Shown here: in pieces, positions 29,053 through 40,530 of the stretch
Numbering within the stretch: position 1 is the stretch's first letter
How the letters are laid out: each line of letters begins with the position of its first letter
DNA from: Streptococcus uberis
Lineage (GTDB): Bacteria; Bacillota; Bacilli; Lactobacillales; Streptococcaceae
Length of the DNA: 64,000 nucleotides
Reading direction: 5' to 3'
NCBI RefSeq assembly: GCF_000785785.1
Contig: NZ_JRQN01000004.1
Location: forward strand, 50,211-114,210
The notes under the pieces: model-generated
What the model was told of the DNA's origin: nothing
Database searches by the model: none
The model's input: the letters and a program-made list of their open reading frames with translations, nothing else
Program-made: the position numbers and the translations under genes

Positions 29053-29754
29053 ATGGACGAAGATTTAGAAAGTTTATTTTATAAAGTGATCGACCAACTA
29101 GGTGGTTCTGCTTCCTCAGATGCTAAGCCATTAGGTGACACTAGCATAGTTACTACTCATGATTTGCAACAAGTAGATCGAGATGGATACTCAATTCCAC
29201 TTGGTGTTTCTAATCATCATATTCACCTATCTCAAAATGATGCTGATTACCTATTTGGTAAGGGGTATCCTTTTCAAAAATTGAAAGATTTATCTCAGCC
29301 TGGTCAATATGCTCTTCAAGAATGTGTTACGCTTGCTGGACCAAAAGGTGTTATTGAAAAAGTTCGCATTTTGGGACCAGTAAGAGATGAAACACAAGTT
29401 GAAATTACAGCAACAGATTGTTTTAAATTAGGTGTCAAAGCACCATTACGTTTATCAGGGGATATTGAGAATACGCCTGGTTGTACAGTCATTGGACCAA
29501 CAGGCTCTATTCAATTAGAAAAAGGTTGTATTGTTGCCAAGCGGCATATCCATATGTCACCAGAGGACGCTAAGAATTATGGTGTGACAAACAATCAAGA
29601 AGTGTCCCTAGAACTACCAGGTGACCGTGGTGGTCTATTAAAAAACGTCACAGTTCGTGTCAAAAATACCTTTAGTCTTGAATGTCATTTGGATACAGAA
29701 GAGGCTAATGCAATGGGTGTTACAGGTAAAGATAGGCTAAGACTTATCAAATAA
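29053..29754 (+). CDS. pduL: PduL-type phosphotransacylase
   Basis: 233-aa microcompartment phosphotransacetylase (acetyl-CoA + Pi to acetyl phosphate + CoA), regenerating CoA for CutF; equivalent to CutH of Klebsiella. Two related beta-barrel halves carry the metal-binding histidines (VSNHHIHLS and AKRHIHMSPEDA). Residues 1-20 (DEDLESLFYKVIDQLGG) form the usual N-terminal encapsulation helix followed by a linker. Confidence 0.95.
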   Translation: MDEDLESLFYKVIDQLGGSASSDAKPLGDTSIVTTHDLQQVDRDGYSIPLGVSNHHIHLSQNDADYLFGKGYPFQKLKDLSQPGQYALQECVTLAGPKGVIEKVRILGPVRDETQVEITATDCFKLGVKAPLRLSGDIENTPGCTVIGPTGSIQLEKGCIVAKRHIHMSPEDAKNYGVTNNQEVSLELPGDRGGLLKNVTVRVKNTFSLECHLDTEEANAMGVTGKDRLRLIK

Positions 29755-29775
29755 CTATTTTAAAGGAGATAGAAA

Positions 29776-30051
29776 ATGAATTCAGAAGCATTAGGCATGA
29801 TTGAAACAAAAGGGCTAGTAGGCTCAATCGAAGCAGCAGATGCTATGGTAAAAGCTGCCAATGTTACCTTGATTGGTAAAGAACACGTCGGTGGCGGTTT
29901 AGTAACTGTTCTAGTTCGCGGAGATGTCGGTGCAGTCAAAGCCGCAACAGATGCCGGCGCGGCAGCTGCACAACGAATTGGTGAACTAGTATCAGTTCAT
30001 GTTATTCCACGTCCTCATGGTGAAGTGGAAACAATTTTACCAAATAAATAA
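29776..30051 (+). CDS. BMC-domain hexameric shell protein (tandem copy 1)
   Basis: 91-aa shell protein, almost the same sequence as the gene at 15980 and differing from the next gene in only a few residues. Strong AAAGGAGA ribosome site. A late second copy of the major shell gene may restore shell protein levels at the distal end of a very long transcript. Confidence 0.95.
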   Translation: MNSEALGMIETKGLVGSIEAADAMVKAANVTLIGKEHVGGGLVTVLVRGDVGAVKAATDAGAAAAQRIGELVSVHVIPRPHGEVETILPNK

Positions 30052-30086
30052 GAGTTATCTTGACAGTAAAGAAAGAGGATTAGATT

Positions 30087-30362
30087 ATGACTTCAGAAGC
30101 ATTAGGAATGATTGAAACAAAAGGGCTAGTAGGCTCAATAGAAGCAGCAGATGCCATGGTAAAAGCAGCCAATGTTACCTTGATTGGTAAAGAACATGTT
30201 GGTGGTGGTTTAGTAACTGTTCTAGTTCGCGGAGATGTCGGTGCAGTCAAAGCCGCAACAGATGCCGGCGCGGCAGCTGCACAACGAATTGGTGAACTGG
30301 TATCCGTTCATGTTATTCCACGTCCGCATAGTGAAGTGGAAACAATTTTACCACATCGTTAA
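30087..30362 (+). CDS. BMC-domain hexameric shell protein (tandem copy 2)
   Basis: 91-aa shell protein, tandem duplicate of the preceding gene (start ATG ACT instead of ATG AAT; a few other changes, for example [11 protein letters not shown] at the end). Long stretches of DNA are identical, including the GC-rich GCCGGCGCGGCAGCTGCACA that also occurs in the gene at 26778, suggesting gene conversion. Confidence 0.95.
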   Translation: MTSEALGMIETKGLVGSIEAADAMVKAANVTLIGKEHVGGGLVTVLVRGDVGAVKAATDAGAAAAQRIGELVSVHVIPRPHSEVETILPHR

Positions 30363-30411
30363 TTATTAAAATGCTAAAAAGTAAAGGGTTAGGTTGAGAA
30401 AGGAGTAATGG

Positions 30412-33400
30412 ATGTCGCATCAAGAAATAATGGATGGCAATACTGCAGCAGCACATGTTGCCTATGCTTTTAGTGAAATTGCTAGTATTTATCCTATTAC
30501 ACCTAGTTCAACAATGGCTGAAGCTGTTGATAATTGGCAGACCGAAGGAAGAAAAAATCTTTTTGGACAAAAACTCCAAGTTGTCGAAATGCAGTCTGAA
30601 GCAGGTGTTGCAGGATTTGTTCATGGCTCACTAAAAACAGGTGCATTGACAACGACCTTTACGTCTTCTCAAGGCCTTTTACTGATGTTACCTAATCTCT
30701 ATAAAATTGCTGGGGAATTACTTCCAGCAGTCTTTCATGTAGCAGCTAGGGCAGTTACGACAAATGCGCTTAGCATATTTGGAGATCATAGTGATGTGAT
30801 GGCAGTTCGTCAAAGTGGTTGTGCTATTTTGGCAGAAAGTTCTGTTCAAGAAGTGCTGGACTTATCTGTGGTAGCACATTTGGCAACTTTAGAAACTAGT
30901 GTCCCTTTTATTAGTTTTTTCGATGGCTTTAGAACCAGTCACGAACTTCAAAAAATTACCGTTTTTGAAGATGATGAGCTGATACCATTGGTTAATAGGG
31001 AGGCTCTTGACGTTTTTCGTTCCAGAGCAATGAACCCTAACCATCCTAAAGTATCTGGAAGTAATCAAGGACCTGAACTCTACTTTCAACAACGTGAAAC
31101 AGTTAATCGGCATTATCAAATTATTCCTTACGTTGTGCAAAAATACATGTCAAAAATTAATGACTTACGTGGCACTAATTATGATGTCGTGACTTATTAT
31201 GGTGATCCTGATGCTAAGCAAGTGATTGTAGCAATGGGCTCTGTCACACAGACAATTGAGCAGACTGTTGATTACTTGAATCAACAAGGAAGAAGAGTAG
31301 GTTTGGTGACGATTCATCTTTACCGACCATTCCCAAGTGAGCATTTTCTGGCCAGTATTCCGAAAACTGTTGAAGCCATTGCTATTTTAGATCGTACAAA
31401 AGAGCCAGGTGCTATAGGAGAACCCTTATTTATGGATGTTCAGACAGCTTTGTACGAAAGTGATAGGCATCCAAAAATTATTGGTGGAAGGTATGGTATT
31501 GGTTGTAAAGATACCAGCCCAGATCAGATAGTTTCTGTATTTGATGAGCTACAAAAACCATTTCCCAAAAAACAGTTTACCTTAGGTATAGAGGATGATG
31601 TGACAGGTCTGTCTTTGCCATTAACAGATAGTCTTGATTTAACATCAAAAGAAGCCTTTCAAATGATGTTTTGGGGATTGGGTGGCGACGGGACAGTCAG
31701 CTAAATCGCTCAACGATAAAGATTATTGGGCAGTATACTGAAAAAGAGATTCAAGCATACTTTCATTATGATTCTAGAAAGCAAAATGGCTTGACTATCA
31801 CACATATGAGGTTTAGTGATCACAAGATAAAATCGGCTTACTTTGTTAATCGAACTGATTTCGTTGGGTTATCATCAGCAGCTTATTTGAGACAATATGA
31901 TATTTTGAAAGGTTTGAAACCTGGTGGTATTTTTTTACTCAATACTATATGGACAAAAGAACAAATTTATCGCAATTTGCCTAAATCCATAAAAAAATAC
32001 CTTGCTGAAAATAGCATTCAGTTTTATTGTATTAATGCTTACAAGATTGCCCAAACGGTTGGGCTAGATCGAAAATCGAGCATTTGTATGCAGACGGCTT
32101 TTTTCCAACTGACAAATATTTTACCAATGGAACAAGCTATTCAAGCGATGAAGCGTGAAATAGTCGAAAAATACCACAAGCAATCTCAAGCTATAATTGA
32201 TAAAAATTGCAAAGCCATCAGTTTGTCATTAGATGCCTTGGAAAAGATTGATGTTCCAGACGACTGGAAAAATGAATCCTTGGTTCCCCCAAAAAAATCT
32301 GAAGCAACTGACGCTTACGTGGAAGAGATTCAAAAACCAATTAATCGTTTAGAAGGCAATCATATCTCAGTAGGTCAATTAATTAAACATGGAATGACAG
32401 CAGGTGATATGCCATTAGGAAAAGCACCACAAGAAAAGAGAAGCTTGGCGATTGAGGTGCCAGAATGGAATCCGGATGCTTGTTTACAATGTAATCAGTG
32501 CTCATTTGTTTGTCCACATGCAGCTATCAGACCATTTTTAAGTAATCAAGATGAGCTTGATAAAGCACCGCAAGGGTATATTGTCAGAGATTTTAAAGGA
32601 AATGATGGACTTTTCTATCGTATACAAGTTTCGGTTGAGAATTGCACTGGCTGTGAGTTGTGTGTAAAAGCCTGTCCAGCTAAAGGTAAAGCCTTGAAAA
32701 TGATTCCAGCAGATATTGTGAATGATATCAAAATGAAGGAAGAAGCAATCAATTGGGCATTTGCAATGTCTTTAGCTGCTAAAGAAAATCCAGCTAAGCC
32801 TGGTACGGTTATGTTTTCACAGTTTGAACAACCCTTGTTGGAATTTTCTGGGGCCTGTCCAGGTTGTGGTGAAACACCATACCTTAAATTATTGACGCAA
32901 CTTTTTGGGAATCGTCTCATGATTGCTAATGCAACAGGATGCTCGTCAATTTGGGGAGGTATGGCGCCATCAACACCATATAGTACAACTAAGGCTGGTC
33001 AGGGACCGGCTTGGAGCAATTCCCTTTTAGAGGATAATGCCGAATTTGGATATGGGATGATGGTGGCAAATCAAATGCGAAGAGAATCATTAATCAATTT
33101 AATGACAAAGCTATGCCATTTGTTTGTGAAGACTTAAAATCAGTTATGTCTGATTGGATATGTCACATCCGTGAGGGTAGAGGAAGCTTTGCTCGTAGTA
33201 AGAAACTAGAAGCTTTGCTTCTTGAAGACTATCAAAAGTCAAGTAATCCCCTCATAAAAGAAATTTATGACAAACGTGATTTGTTTGTAAAGCCCTCACA
33301 ATGGATAGTTGGTGGTGATGGTTGGGCTTATGATATTGGCTTTGGAGGATTGGACCATGTGATTGCAAGTGGTGCAGATGTTAATATCTTAGTTCTTGAT

Positions 33401-34054
33401 AATGAAGTTTATTCTAACACAGGTGGACATGTTTCCAAAGGAACGCCAAGTTCAGCCATTGCTAAATTTTCTTCATCGGGCAACCGAGGAACCAAAAAAG
33501 ATTTAGGCTTGATGGCAATGACCTATGGAAATGTCTATGTGGCTCAAGTCGCAAGCGGAGCTAATCCCGTACAAGTTATTAAAGCTTTTGAAGAAGCAGA
33601 AAGTTATCATGGACCATCTATAATTATTGCCTATGTCCCTTGTATCAGTCATAAATTAGAAGGTGGTATGAAAGAGACACTCACAGAAGCTAGAGAAGCA
33701 GTAGAGTCTGGCTATTGGTCACTATACCGTTATAATCCTAACTTGAGAAAGCAAAACCAAAATCCAATGCATCTTGACTACAAACGTCCAAAGTTTGATC
33801 GTATGATTACATTCATGTTAAAACAAGAACGATTTTCATCGTTACAACAAATCAATCCGGTTGAATCTGGACACTTACTAGAGGAAACAGTCAGTGCTGC
33901 TAAGCGTCGTTTTATAAATTACGCCAAACTATCAGGCGATTATGAAATGTTTAGAACAAAACAAAAAAATGGTCATGGACCAAATAAACAGAAAAGTAAA
34001 AGACTAGTTGGTGAAGACTCTCTTGAAGATCTTCTACAAAGCCTTGACTTTTAA
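30412..34054 (+). pseudogene. nifJ: Pyruvate:flavodoxin/ferredoxin oxidoreductase, two frameshifts
   Basis: Pieces in three frames (30412-31704, 31671-33137, 33113-34054) together make one PFOR of about 1214 aa. They contain an N-terminal pyruvate-binding domain (ITPSSTMAEAVDNW), two 4Fe-4S motifs (CLQCNQCSFVCPHA, CTGCELCVKACPAKGKA) and a thiamine-diphosphate domain (GDGWAYDIGFGGLDHVIASG). Each junction (near 31700 and near 33080) needs one base added to restore the frame, and the first runs into TAA at once. An intact enzyme could supply low-potential electrons for CutD through flavodoxin. Either a genuine pseudogene or base-calling loss; I favour calling it broken as given. Confidence 0.88.
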
Positions 34055-34074
34055 CTAATTAATGGAGTGAAGAA

Positions 34075-35109
34075 ATGGAAAGAAAACAACAACTACATGT
34101 GGGATCCGCTCAAAGTCAGATGGAAAAAGTAACCAATAAATTTCGTGTAAGAGGGATGTTTCATGGGATTTTATCAGGGTTCACATATGGGATTTATTCT
34201 GTTTTATTAATGGTGGCTAGTAGCTATAGTCCATTAGTAACGGCTGCAGGTATCTTAGCAGCACCTTATGTAACTTCTGGTCTGAATGATATTTTGTCTG
34301 GCCTAATCTTGACGATTTATAATTTGAAACAAGGGAAACTAAAGGAAATACCACGTACACTCAAAACACGACCTGGTCAGCTTTTGATTATTGGTTTCTT
34401 ATTGGGTGGTCCAATTGCTAGTGGAGCCTATCTGATTGGCCTTTATTTCGCGGGGGCCTATGCTATCCCAATTTCAGCAACCAATGCTTTATTCGGAGCC
34501 CTTTTCTCAGCAATTTTCTTAAAAACAAAAATTAATTTCCGTGTTGGCATAGGGATGTTCATCTGTGTAGCGGGAGCTATTATTATAAACTGGGCTAAAC
34601 CAGAAGGTGCTCCTAATTTTACTTTAGGTATTGCCTGTGCATTAATTGCAGCCATTTGTTGGGGAGCTGAAGGTGTTTTCTCTGCATTTGGCGGTGCGAT
34701 GCTAGACCAAGAAATTGCTGTTAATATTCGTCAATTAATTTCAGGTTTCATCAGTTTAGTACTCGTCGTTCCATGTATTGGTGCTGTGGGCTTGCTCTTT
34801 AAAACATTAGCCGCTGTAACGCCTGTTATTTGGTTAGCACTTGCAGGTGCTGCCGCTGGGACATCATTCATTTTCTGGTATAAGGCAAACTCAACAATTG
34901 GTACAGCCATTGGCATGTCACTTAATATTACTTATGCATTCTGGGGTGTTCTGTTTAGTATTCTATTTTTACGCCAAGCAATCACGCCAACTATCGTAAT
35001 TGGTTCAATTGTCATTATTGTAGGTGCCATACTTGTTACCATGAATCCTTTGGATTTCTTTAAAAAACCTGAAACGATTGAGGAACAACTTAGTGCGGAG
35101 AGTGAATAA
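34075..35109 (+). CDS. DMT/EamA-family transporter, possible choline-pathway permease
   Basis: 344-aa membrane protein with about ten helices in two EamA-like halves (GILSGFTYGIYSVLLMVAS ... ALIAAICWGAEGVFSAFGGAM), a soluble N-terminus of 25 residues and an acidic C-terminal tail. Located between nifJ and the second glycyl radical enzyme in the same direction. Import of choline or another quaternary amine, or export of trimethylamine, is suggested only by context. Confidence 0.8.
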   Translation: MERKQQLHVGSAQSQMEKVTNKFRVRGMFHGILSGFTYGIYSVLLMVASSYSPLVTAAGILAAPYVTSGLNDILSGLILTIYNLKQGKLKEIPRTLKTRPGQLLIIGFLLGGPIASGAYLIGLYFAGAYAIPISATNALFGALFSAIFLKTKINFRVGIGMFICVAGAIIINWAKPEGAPNFTLGIACALIAAICWGAEGVFSAFGGAMLDQEIAVNIRQLISGFISLVLVVPCIGAVGLLFKTLAAVTPVIWLALAGAAAGTSFIFWYKANSTIGTAIGMSLNITYAFWGVLFSILFLRQAITPTIVIGSIVIIVGAILVTMNPLDFFKKPETIEEQLSAESE

Positions 35110-35167
35110 TCTAGGTAAATTGATCATCGCAATATCACTTTGAGGTAAGGAGATGAGGTAGTTGGAA

Positions 35168-37551
35168 ATGACAATAAATTCACTAAAGATGACCGAAAGG
35201 TTAGATAAATTAAAAGCTCGTTATTTAACGGTTACTCCAAGTATTACAATTAATCGTGCCCTTGCCTATACAGCTATCGCAAAAGAGCATCTTTATTTAC
35301 CACCGGAATTGCAAAGAGCCAAAAGTTTTAAACGAGCGTGTGAAACAGCACCTTTGCTAATTCAAGACGGGGAGTTGATTATTGGTCACCCCTGTGGCAA
35401 AGCAAGAGCTGGCGCTTTTTCTCCCGATATTGCTTGGGAATGGCTTGCTGATGAACTGGATACAATTGATAAAAGAGCGCAAGATCCTTATGACATTAGT
35501 GAAGCAGATAAACAAATCATACGTGAAGAGCTCTTTGCATTTTGGAAAGGCAAATCTCTAGCAGAAAAGTGTGAAGAATCCTTACGTGAGGCAGGTCTTT
35601 GGGAATACACTGCTGAGGCAGCTATTGCTGATGTCACTTATCATATTATGAATGATGGTGGGGACTCAAGTCCTGGTTATGATACGATACTTTTTAAAAA
35701 GGGAGTTAGTGGCTTAAAAGAAGAAGCGGAAGAAAAACTTGAGCAAATCTTAGGAACTGGACCAGAAGATGATGATAAAAGACTATTTTACATGTCTGAA
35801 ATTTTAGTTTGCGAAGGGATCATGACTTATGCTCAAAGACTAGCTGATTATGCTCGGACTTTGGCAGACAATGAGTCAGATGTTGACCGTAAGCAAGAGT
35901 TAATTGAACTGGCTAGAATTAATGCAACTGTACCAAAAAATCCCCCTCAAACTTTTCAAGAGGCACTGCAAGCGATTTGGACCATTCAATCACTTTTTGT
36001 GTTAGAAGGTAATCAATGTTCAACATCCCTAGGTCGATTAGATCAATACCTTTATCCTTTCTACCAAAAAGGTCTTGAAGAAGGAACTTTAAGACAAGAA
36101 GAGGCATTTGAATTATTAGGCTGTTTCTTTATTAAATGTTCAGAAGTGATTTGGTACACGCCTAGTGCAACAGCAACTTATTTTGCAGGCTATATGCCTT
36201 TATCAATATGTGTGTTGGAGGACTCAAGCGTGAAGGTGGAGATGGAACAAATGAGCTGACTTATCTCATTATGGAGACTGTTGGCCAAATGAAACTCTAT
36301 CAACCGACACTAGCCTGCCGCGTTCATAATTTATCACCACAAACCTATCTTGAAAAAATAGTGGATCTGATTAAAGTTGGAGGCGGTATGCCTGCCGTCC
36401 ACTTTGATGATGCCCATATCAAAATGATGCTAAAAAAAGGCTATAGCTTTGAAGATGCGCGTGATTATAGCTTAATGGGTTGTGTGGAGCCACAAAGAAG
36501 TGGCAAAGTTCATCAATGGACAGCGGGAGGCTTTACGCAATGGCCGGTGGCTATTGAGATGGCTCTAAACCAAGGAGCATTGCCTTCTTATTCTGATAAA
36601 TCATGGCTGAACACAGGTGCCCTTGATACCTTTACCAACTACAGTGATTTTGAAACAGCTGTCAGAAAACAATTGGATTACTTGATTGATAATAACTGTC
36701 AAGCAAGTTTAATCATTGAAAAGATTTTTAAAGCAGTTAACCCTGATCCCTACATGTCTTTATTTATTGAAGGATGCATGGATAAGGGGAAAGATGTCAT
36801 GGCAGGTGGTGCATGCCTTTACCAAGGACCAGGAACCATTTTTGCTGGCTTAGGAACCTATGCCGATTCAATGGCGGCTATCAAACATCTCGTGTTTGAT
36901 ACAAATACCTATAGTCTTCAGCAATTAAAAGATGCCATGGATGCTAACTGGGAAGGTTATGCCCAATGTCATCGTGATTGTTTAGCAGCGCCTAAATATG
37001 GCAATGATGAAGATTATGTTGATGAGATAGCTAAGAAAATTCTTGATTATACAGAGCAAAAATTAAATAGCTACCCATCATTGTATGCCCATCATATCCA
37101 TGGCACCTTATCACAATCTTTCAATACCCCTTTAGGTGAAATGATTGGTGCAACGCCAGACGGAAGAAAAGCATTTGCCCCTCTTTCAGATGGGATGAGT
37201 CCCTCTCAAGGGGCAGATAAAAAAGGACCAACAGCCGTTATTAAATCAGTTTCTAAATTAAATGTGGAATCAATGAGTTTAGGAATGGCCCATAATTTTA
37301 AACTCACCCCAGGTTTTTTAGAAACAAATGCTGGTAAACAAGCCATTGTGACATTGCTAAAAACAGCTTCTCATATGGGAAATGGGCAAATGCAATTTAA
37401 TTGTGTAGACAATCAAACACTCATTGAAGCACAAAAAAATCCCAATCAACACCGTGATTTAATTGTTCGTGTAGCTGGTTACTGTGCTTACTTTGTCGAA
37501 CTCTGCAAAGACGTACAAGATGAAATCATCAGTAGAACGGTGATATATTGA
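35168..37551 (+). pseudogene. Second CutC-like glycyl radical enzyme, frameshifted
   Basis: Two overlapping frames (to 36259 and from 36208) join into a 794-aa CutC paralogue after restoring one T near 36200 (CCTTTATCAAT; the expected protein is MPFINMCVGG). The active-site cysteine and glutamate (GCVEPQ), the GGDSSPGYD aspartate, the FAGYMPF phenylalanines and the glycyl loop RVAGYCAYFVEL are kept. The position of CutC Y508 is phenylalanine (QWTAGGFTQ), so the substrate may differ. It begins about 50 residues later than CutC and therefore lacks the encapsulation extension. No separate activase is present. Confidence 0.85.
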
Positions 37552-37566
37552 AGTGCTTATTTAGAA

Positions 37567-37624
37567 AAAAACTCCTCATTAAGTAATAAGTGAAGCAATT
37601 GGCTTCATAAAATGAGGAGTTTTT
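37567..37624 (+). terminator. Terminator of the microcompartment operon
   Basis: 14-bp outer stem (37567-37580 / 37611-37624) with a second inner hairpin (TGAAGC/GCTTCA, 37591-37608) and a terminal T run. Confidence 0.9.
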
Positions 37625-37769
37625 AACTGATAGAAGGGCTTTACTAATAATGAAAAAATAATGTTTAAATTAAAAATGTCTTCAAAAAATTAATAATAAT
37701 TTGAAAACTCGAAAAAATTAGTTTTTTTATAAGAAAATTAATATAAAAAAACATCTGTTAAGTTCCATT

Positions 37770-37784
37770 GGATTGTGATATAAT
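37770..37784 (+). promoter_or_regulatory. Extended -10 promoter of the adhesin gene
   Basis: TGTGATATAAT with TATAAT at 37779-37784; no good -35. The rest of 37625-37853 is AT-rich and unremarkable. Confidence 0.5.
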
Positions 37785-39224
37785 CTTGTTTATTGGACTG
37801 TTAAATTAACTGAAAATTCAGTATATACTATGTCCAGAGAGAGTGAGAAAAATATGTTACGAAAATTTAATAGGCAGGACTTCATTGAGACTGAGACCAA
37901 GTCTCGTGTAAAGTTGCACAAGTCCGGGAAAAACTGGGTCAAAACGACTTTAGCTTCTTTTGGTCTTATTCATTTATTTAGAGGTGGACAAGCAGAAAAT
38001 CGAATGCTTGAAGACGATGTGAATTTAGTTGTCTCTAAAAACCACCTCATTCAAGGAACGTTAGGTCTGGGTGCTATACTCGGTGGTGCTACATTGGCCG
38101 GTCAAAATGTTATGGCAGATACGGCCTCAACTCTACCATTAACATCTCAAACAACTTCAGCCCTTACTGATACAGACTCAACTATCGTTGTATCAGGATC
38201 GGCTAGTGATGTGGCATCATCAACTTCTTCATCAGACATAACGTCAACTAGTCAATCAGTCTTAATTAGCAGTTCCATTTCAGCTTCGACTAGTAATTTA
38301 GCTTCTCAAAGTTTAAGTGAGTCATTTAGTGAATCTTCTTCTCAAAGTCTGTCAACAATAAACGGAAGTAATAATAGTAGTTCAACCCCTTCTATTCTAA
38401 CAATAAGTGAAAATGGGACAACAACTAATTTATCAGCAGCTTCAAACACTAATTCTAATTCACTATCTACTAGTTCTCCAATATCTGATATCAATGATTC
38501 TACTGTAAGTACAATAACATCCTTGCATGAATCGTTAAATACTTCCATGTCTGCATCGGTAATATCTGATAGCCAAATAACAGTTGTAAATACCACTCCA
38601 ACTTTTACTAAAGCAACATTGAAATTTTCTGCAGTAACTCTAGCAGCGACGACGCCGACAACTGAATATTTAATCTATAGTAATACTACGTCACAAGGTT
38701 CAGGAAATACGGCTTATTCAAGCAATCATTTAATCTCTAGTCTTTATGGTTATTATAATCCAACAACAAATACAATTCGTTGGGTTGTTAATTATACAAC
38801 AACCAATGCAGTAACAGGGAATAAGTACGTTGGCTTGTATGTTCAACCAGATAGTACCTTAACTTCTATTTCAAATGTAACCTTTAATAGTACACCATAT
38901 GGCTCAACAACATACAAAAACGCAACATTTGGGACAACCACCTATCCAGGTTACTATTCATCAGGAACATTTGCACCAGGAACAGCTATTACAGCTATAT
39001 TTACAACAGCTGTTGCACCTGGGACTGATTTAAGCACTATCAATTTGAAAGTTGTTATGTATAGTGCTACAGCAACAACATATAACGAGACAGCAACAAT
39101 GATTTCTCAAACGTCGAAATATGTTGTTCAAGATGGACCAGAAGTCGGTGTAGATATGATTGGGACTGGAACATATTCAACAACAGAAGTATACACAAAT
39201 CCAACTTCACAGATAGATAGTACA

Positions 39225-39340
39225 AGTGCTTCAACTAGTACGAGTACATCATCATCTACAAGCTTAAGTACTTCAACTAGTACGAGTACATCATCATCTA
39301 CAAGCTTAAGTACTTCAACTAGTACAAGTAGACTATCTTA
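39225..39340 (+). repeat. 42-bp tandem repeats at the adhesin frame break
   Basis: Units 39225-39266 and 39267-39308 are 42 bp and nearly identical; the third, 39309-39340, is 32 bp. The 10-bp shortfall shifts the frame. Confidence 0.8.
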
Positions 39341-39364
39341 AGTGCTTCGACCAGTACAAGTGCC

Positions 39365-40530
39365 TTGGCATCGAGCTCAGTATCGACTTCAACGTCGCAA
39401 AGCGCTTCGACATCAGTATCGACTTCAACATCGATAAGTGACTCAACGTCCGTATCGACTTCAACATCAATAAGTGCTTCAACGTCCGTATCAACATCAA
39501 TGTCGCAAAGCGCATCGACATCCGTATCGACATCAACGTCGCAAAGCGATTCGACATCTGTATCGACATCAATGTCACAAAGTGCTTCGACATCAGTATC
39601 AGGCTCAACGTCACAAAGCGCTTCAACATCAGTATCAGGCTCAACGTCGATAAGTGCCTCAACGTCCGTATCGACATCAACGTCGCAAAGCGACTCAGCA
39701 TCCGTATCGACTTCAACATCGATAAGTGACTCAACGTCAGTATCAGGCTCAACGTCGATAAGTGACTCAACGTCCGTATCGGCATCAACGTCGATAAGTG
39801 ACTCAACGTCCGTATCGGCATCAACGTCGCAAAGCGCTTCGACATCTGTATCGACATCAATGTCACAAAGTGCTTCGACATCTGTATCGACATCAATGTC
39901 ACAAAGTGTATCGACATCAGTATCAGGCTCAACGTCGATAAGTGCCTCAACGTCAGTATCAGGCTCAACGTCGATAAGTGATTCAACGTCCGTATCAACA
40001 TCAATGTCGCAAAGCGCTTCGACATCCGTATCGACATCAACGTCGCAAAGCGACTCAACATCCGTATCGACATCAACGTCGCAAAGCGATTCGACATCTG
40101 TATCAAGCTCAACGTCGCAAAGTGCTTCGACATCAGTATCAGGCTCAACGTCGATAAGTGCCTCAACGTCCGTATCGACATCAACGTCGCAAAGCGACTC
40201 AACATCCGTATCGACATCAACATCGATAAGTGAGTCAACGTCAGTATCAGGCTCAGCGTCATTAAGTGCTTCGACATCAGTATCAGGCTCAGCGTCATTA
40301 AGTGCTTCGATGTCAGTATCAGTCTCAGCGTCATTAAGTGCTTCGATGTCAGTGTCAGGCTCAACATCGATAAGTGCTTCGATGTCAGTATCAGGCTCAA
40401 CGTCGATAAGTGCCTCAACGTCAGTATCAGCTTCAACATCGATAAGTGATTCAACATCCGTATCGACTTCAACATCGATAAGTGACTCAACATCCGTATC
40501 AACATCAATGTCGACTTCAACTTCAGAAGC
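39365..40530 (+). repeat. Serine-rich repeat region (about 30-bp units)
   Basis: Dozens of variants of TCA-AC(A/G)-TC(A/G)-(A/C)-...-AGT-G-C/A-TCA encoding STS(Q/I)S(A/D)STSVS. The opposite strand is open only because of this composition. Confidence 0.9.

Noticed and set aside
30412..34054. Three separate oxidoreductase subunit genes
   Set aside because: Overlaps fall in mid-domain, no ribosome sites at the inner starts, and joined pieces give a single standard PFOR.
39333..40520. 395-codon open frame on the minus strand across the adhesin repeats
   Set aside because: It is the antisense of a low-complexity serine repeat; the translation is a monotonous M-L-S-I-R-T-L pattern with no start signals.
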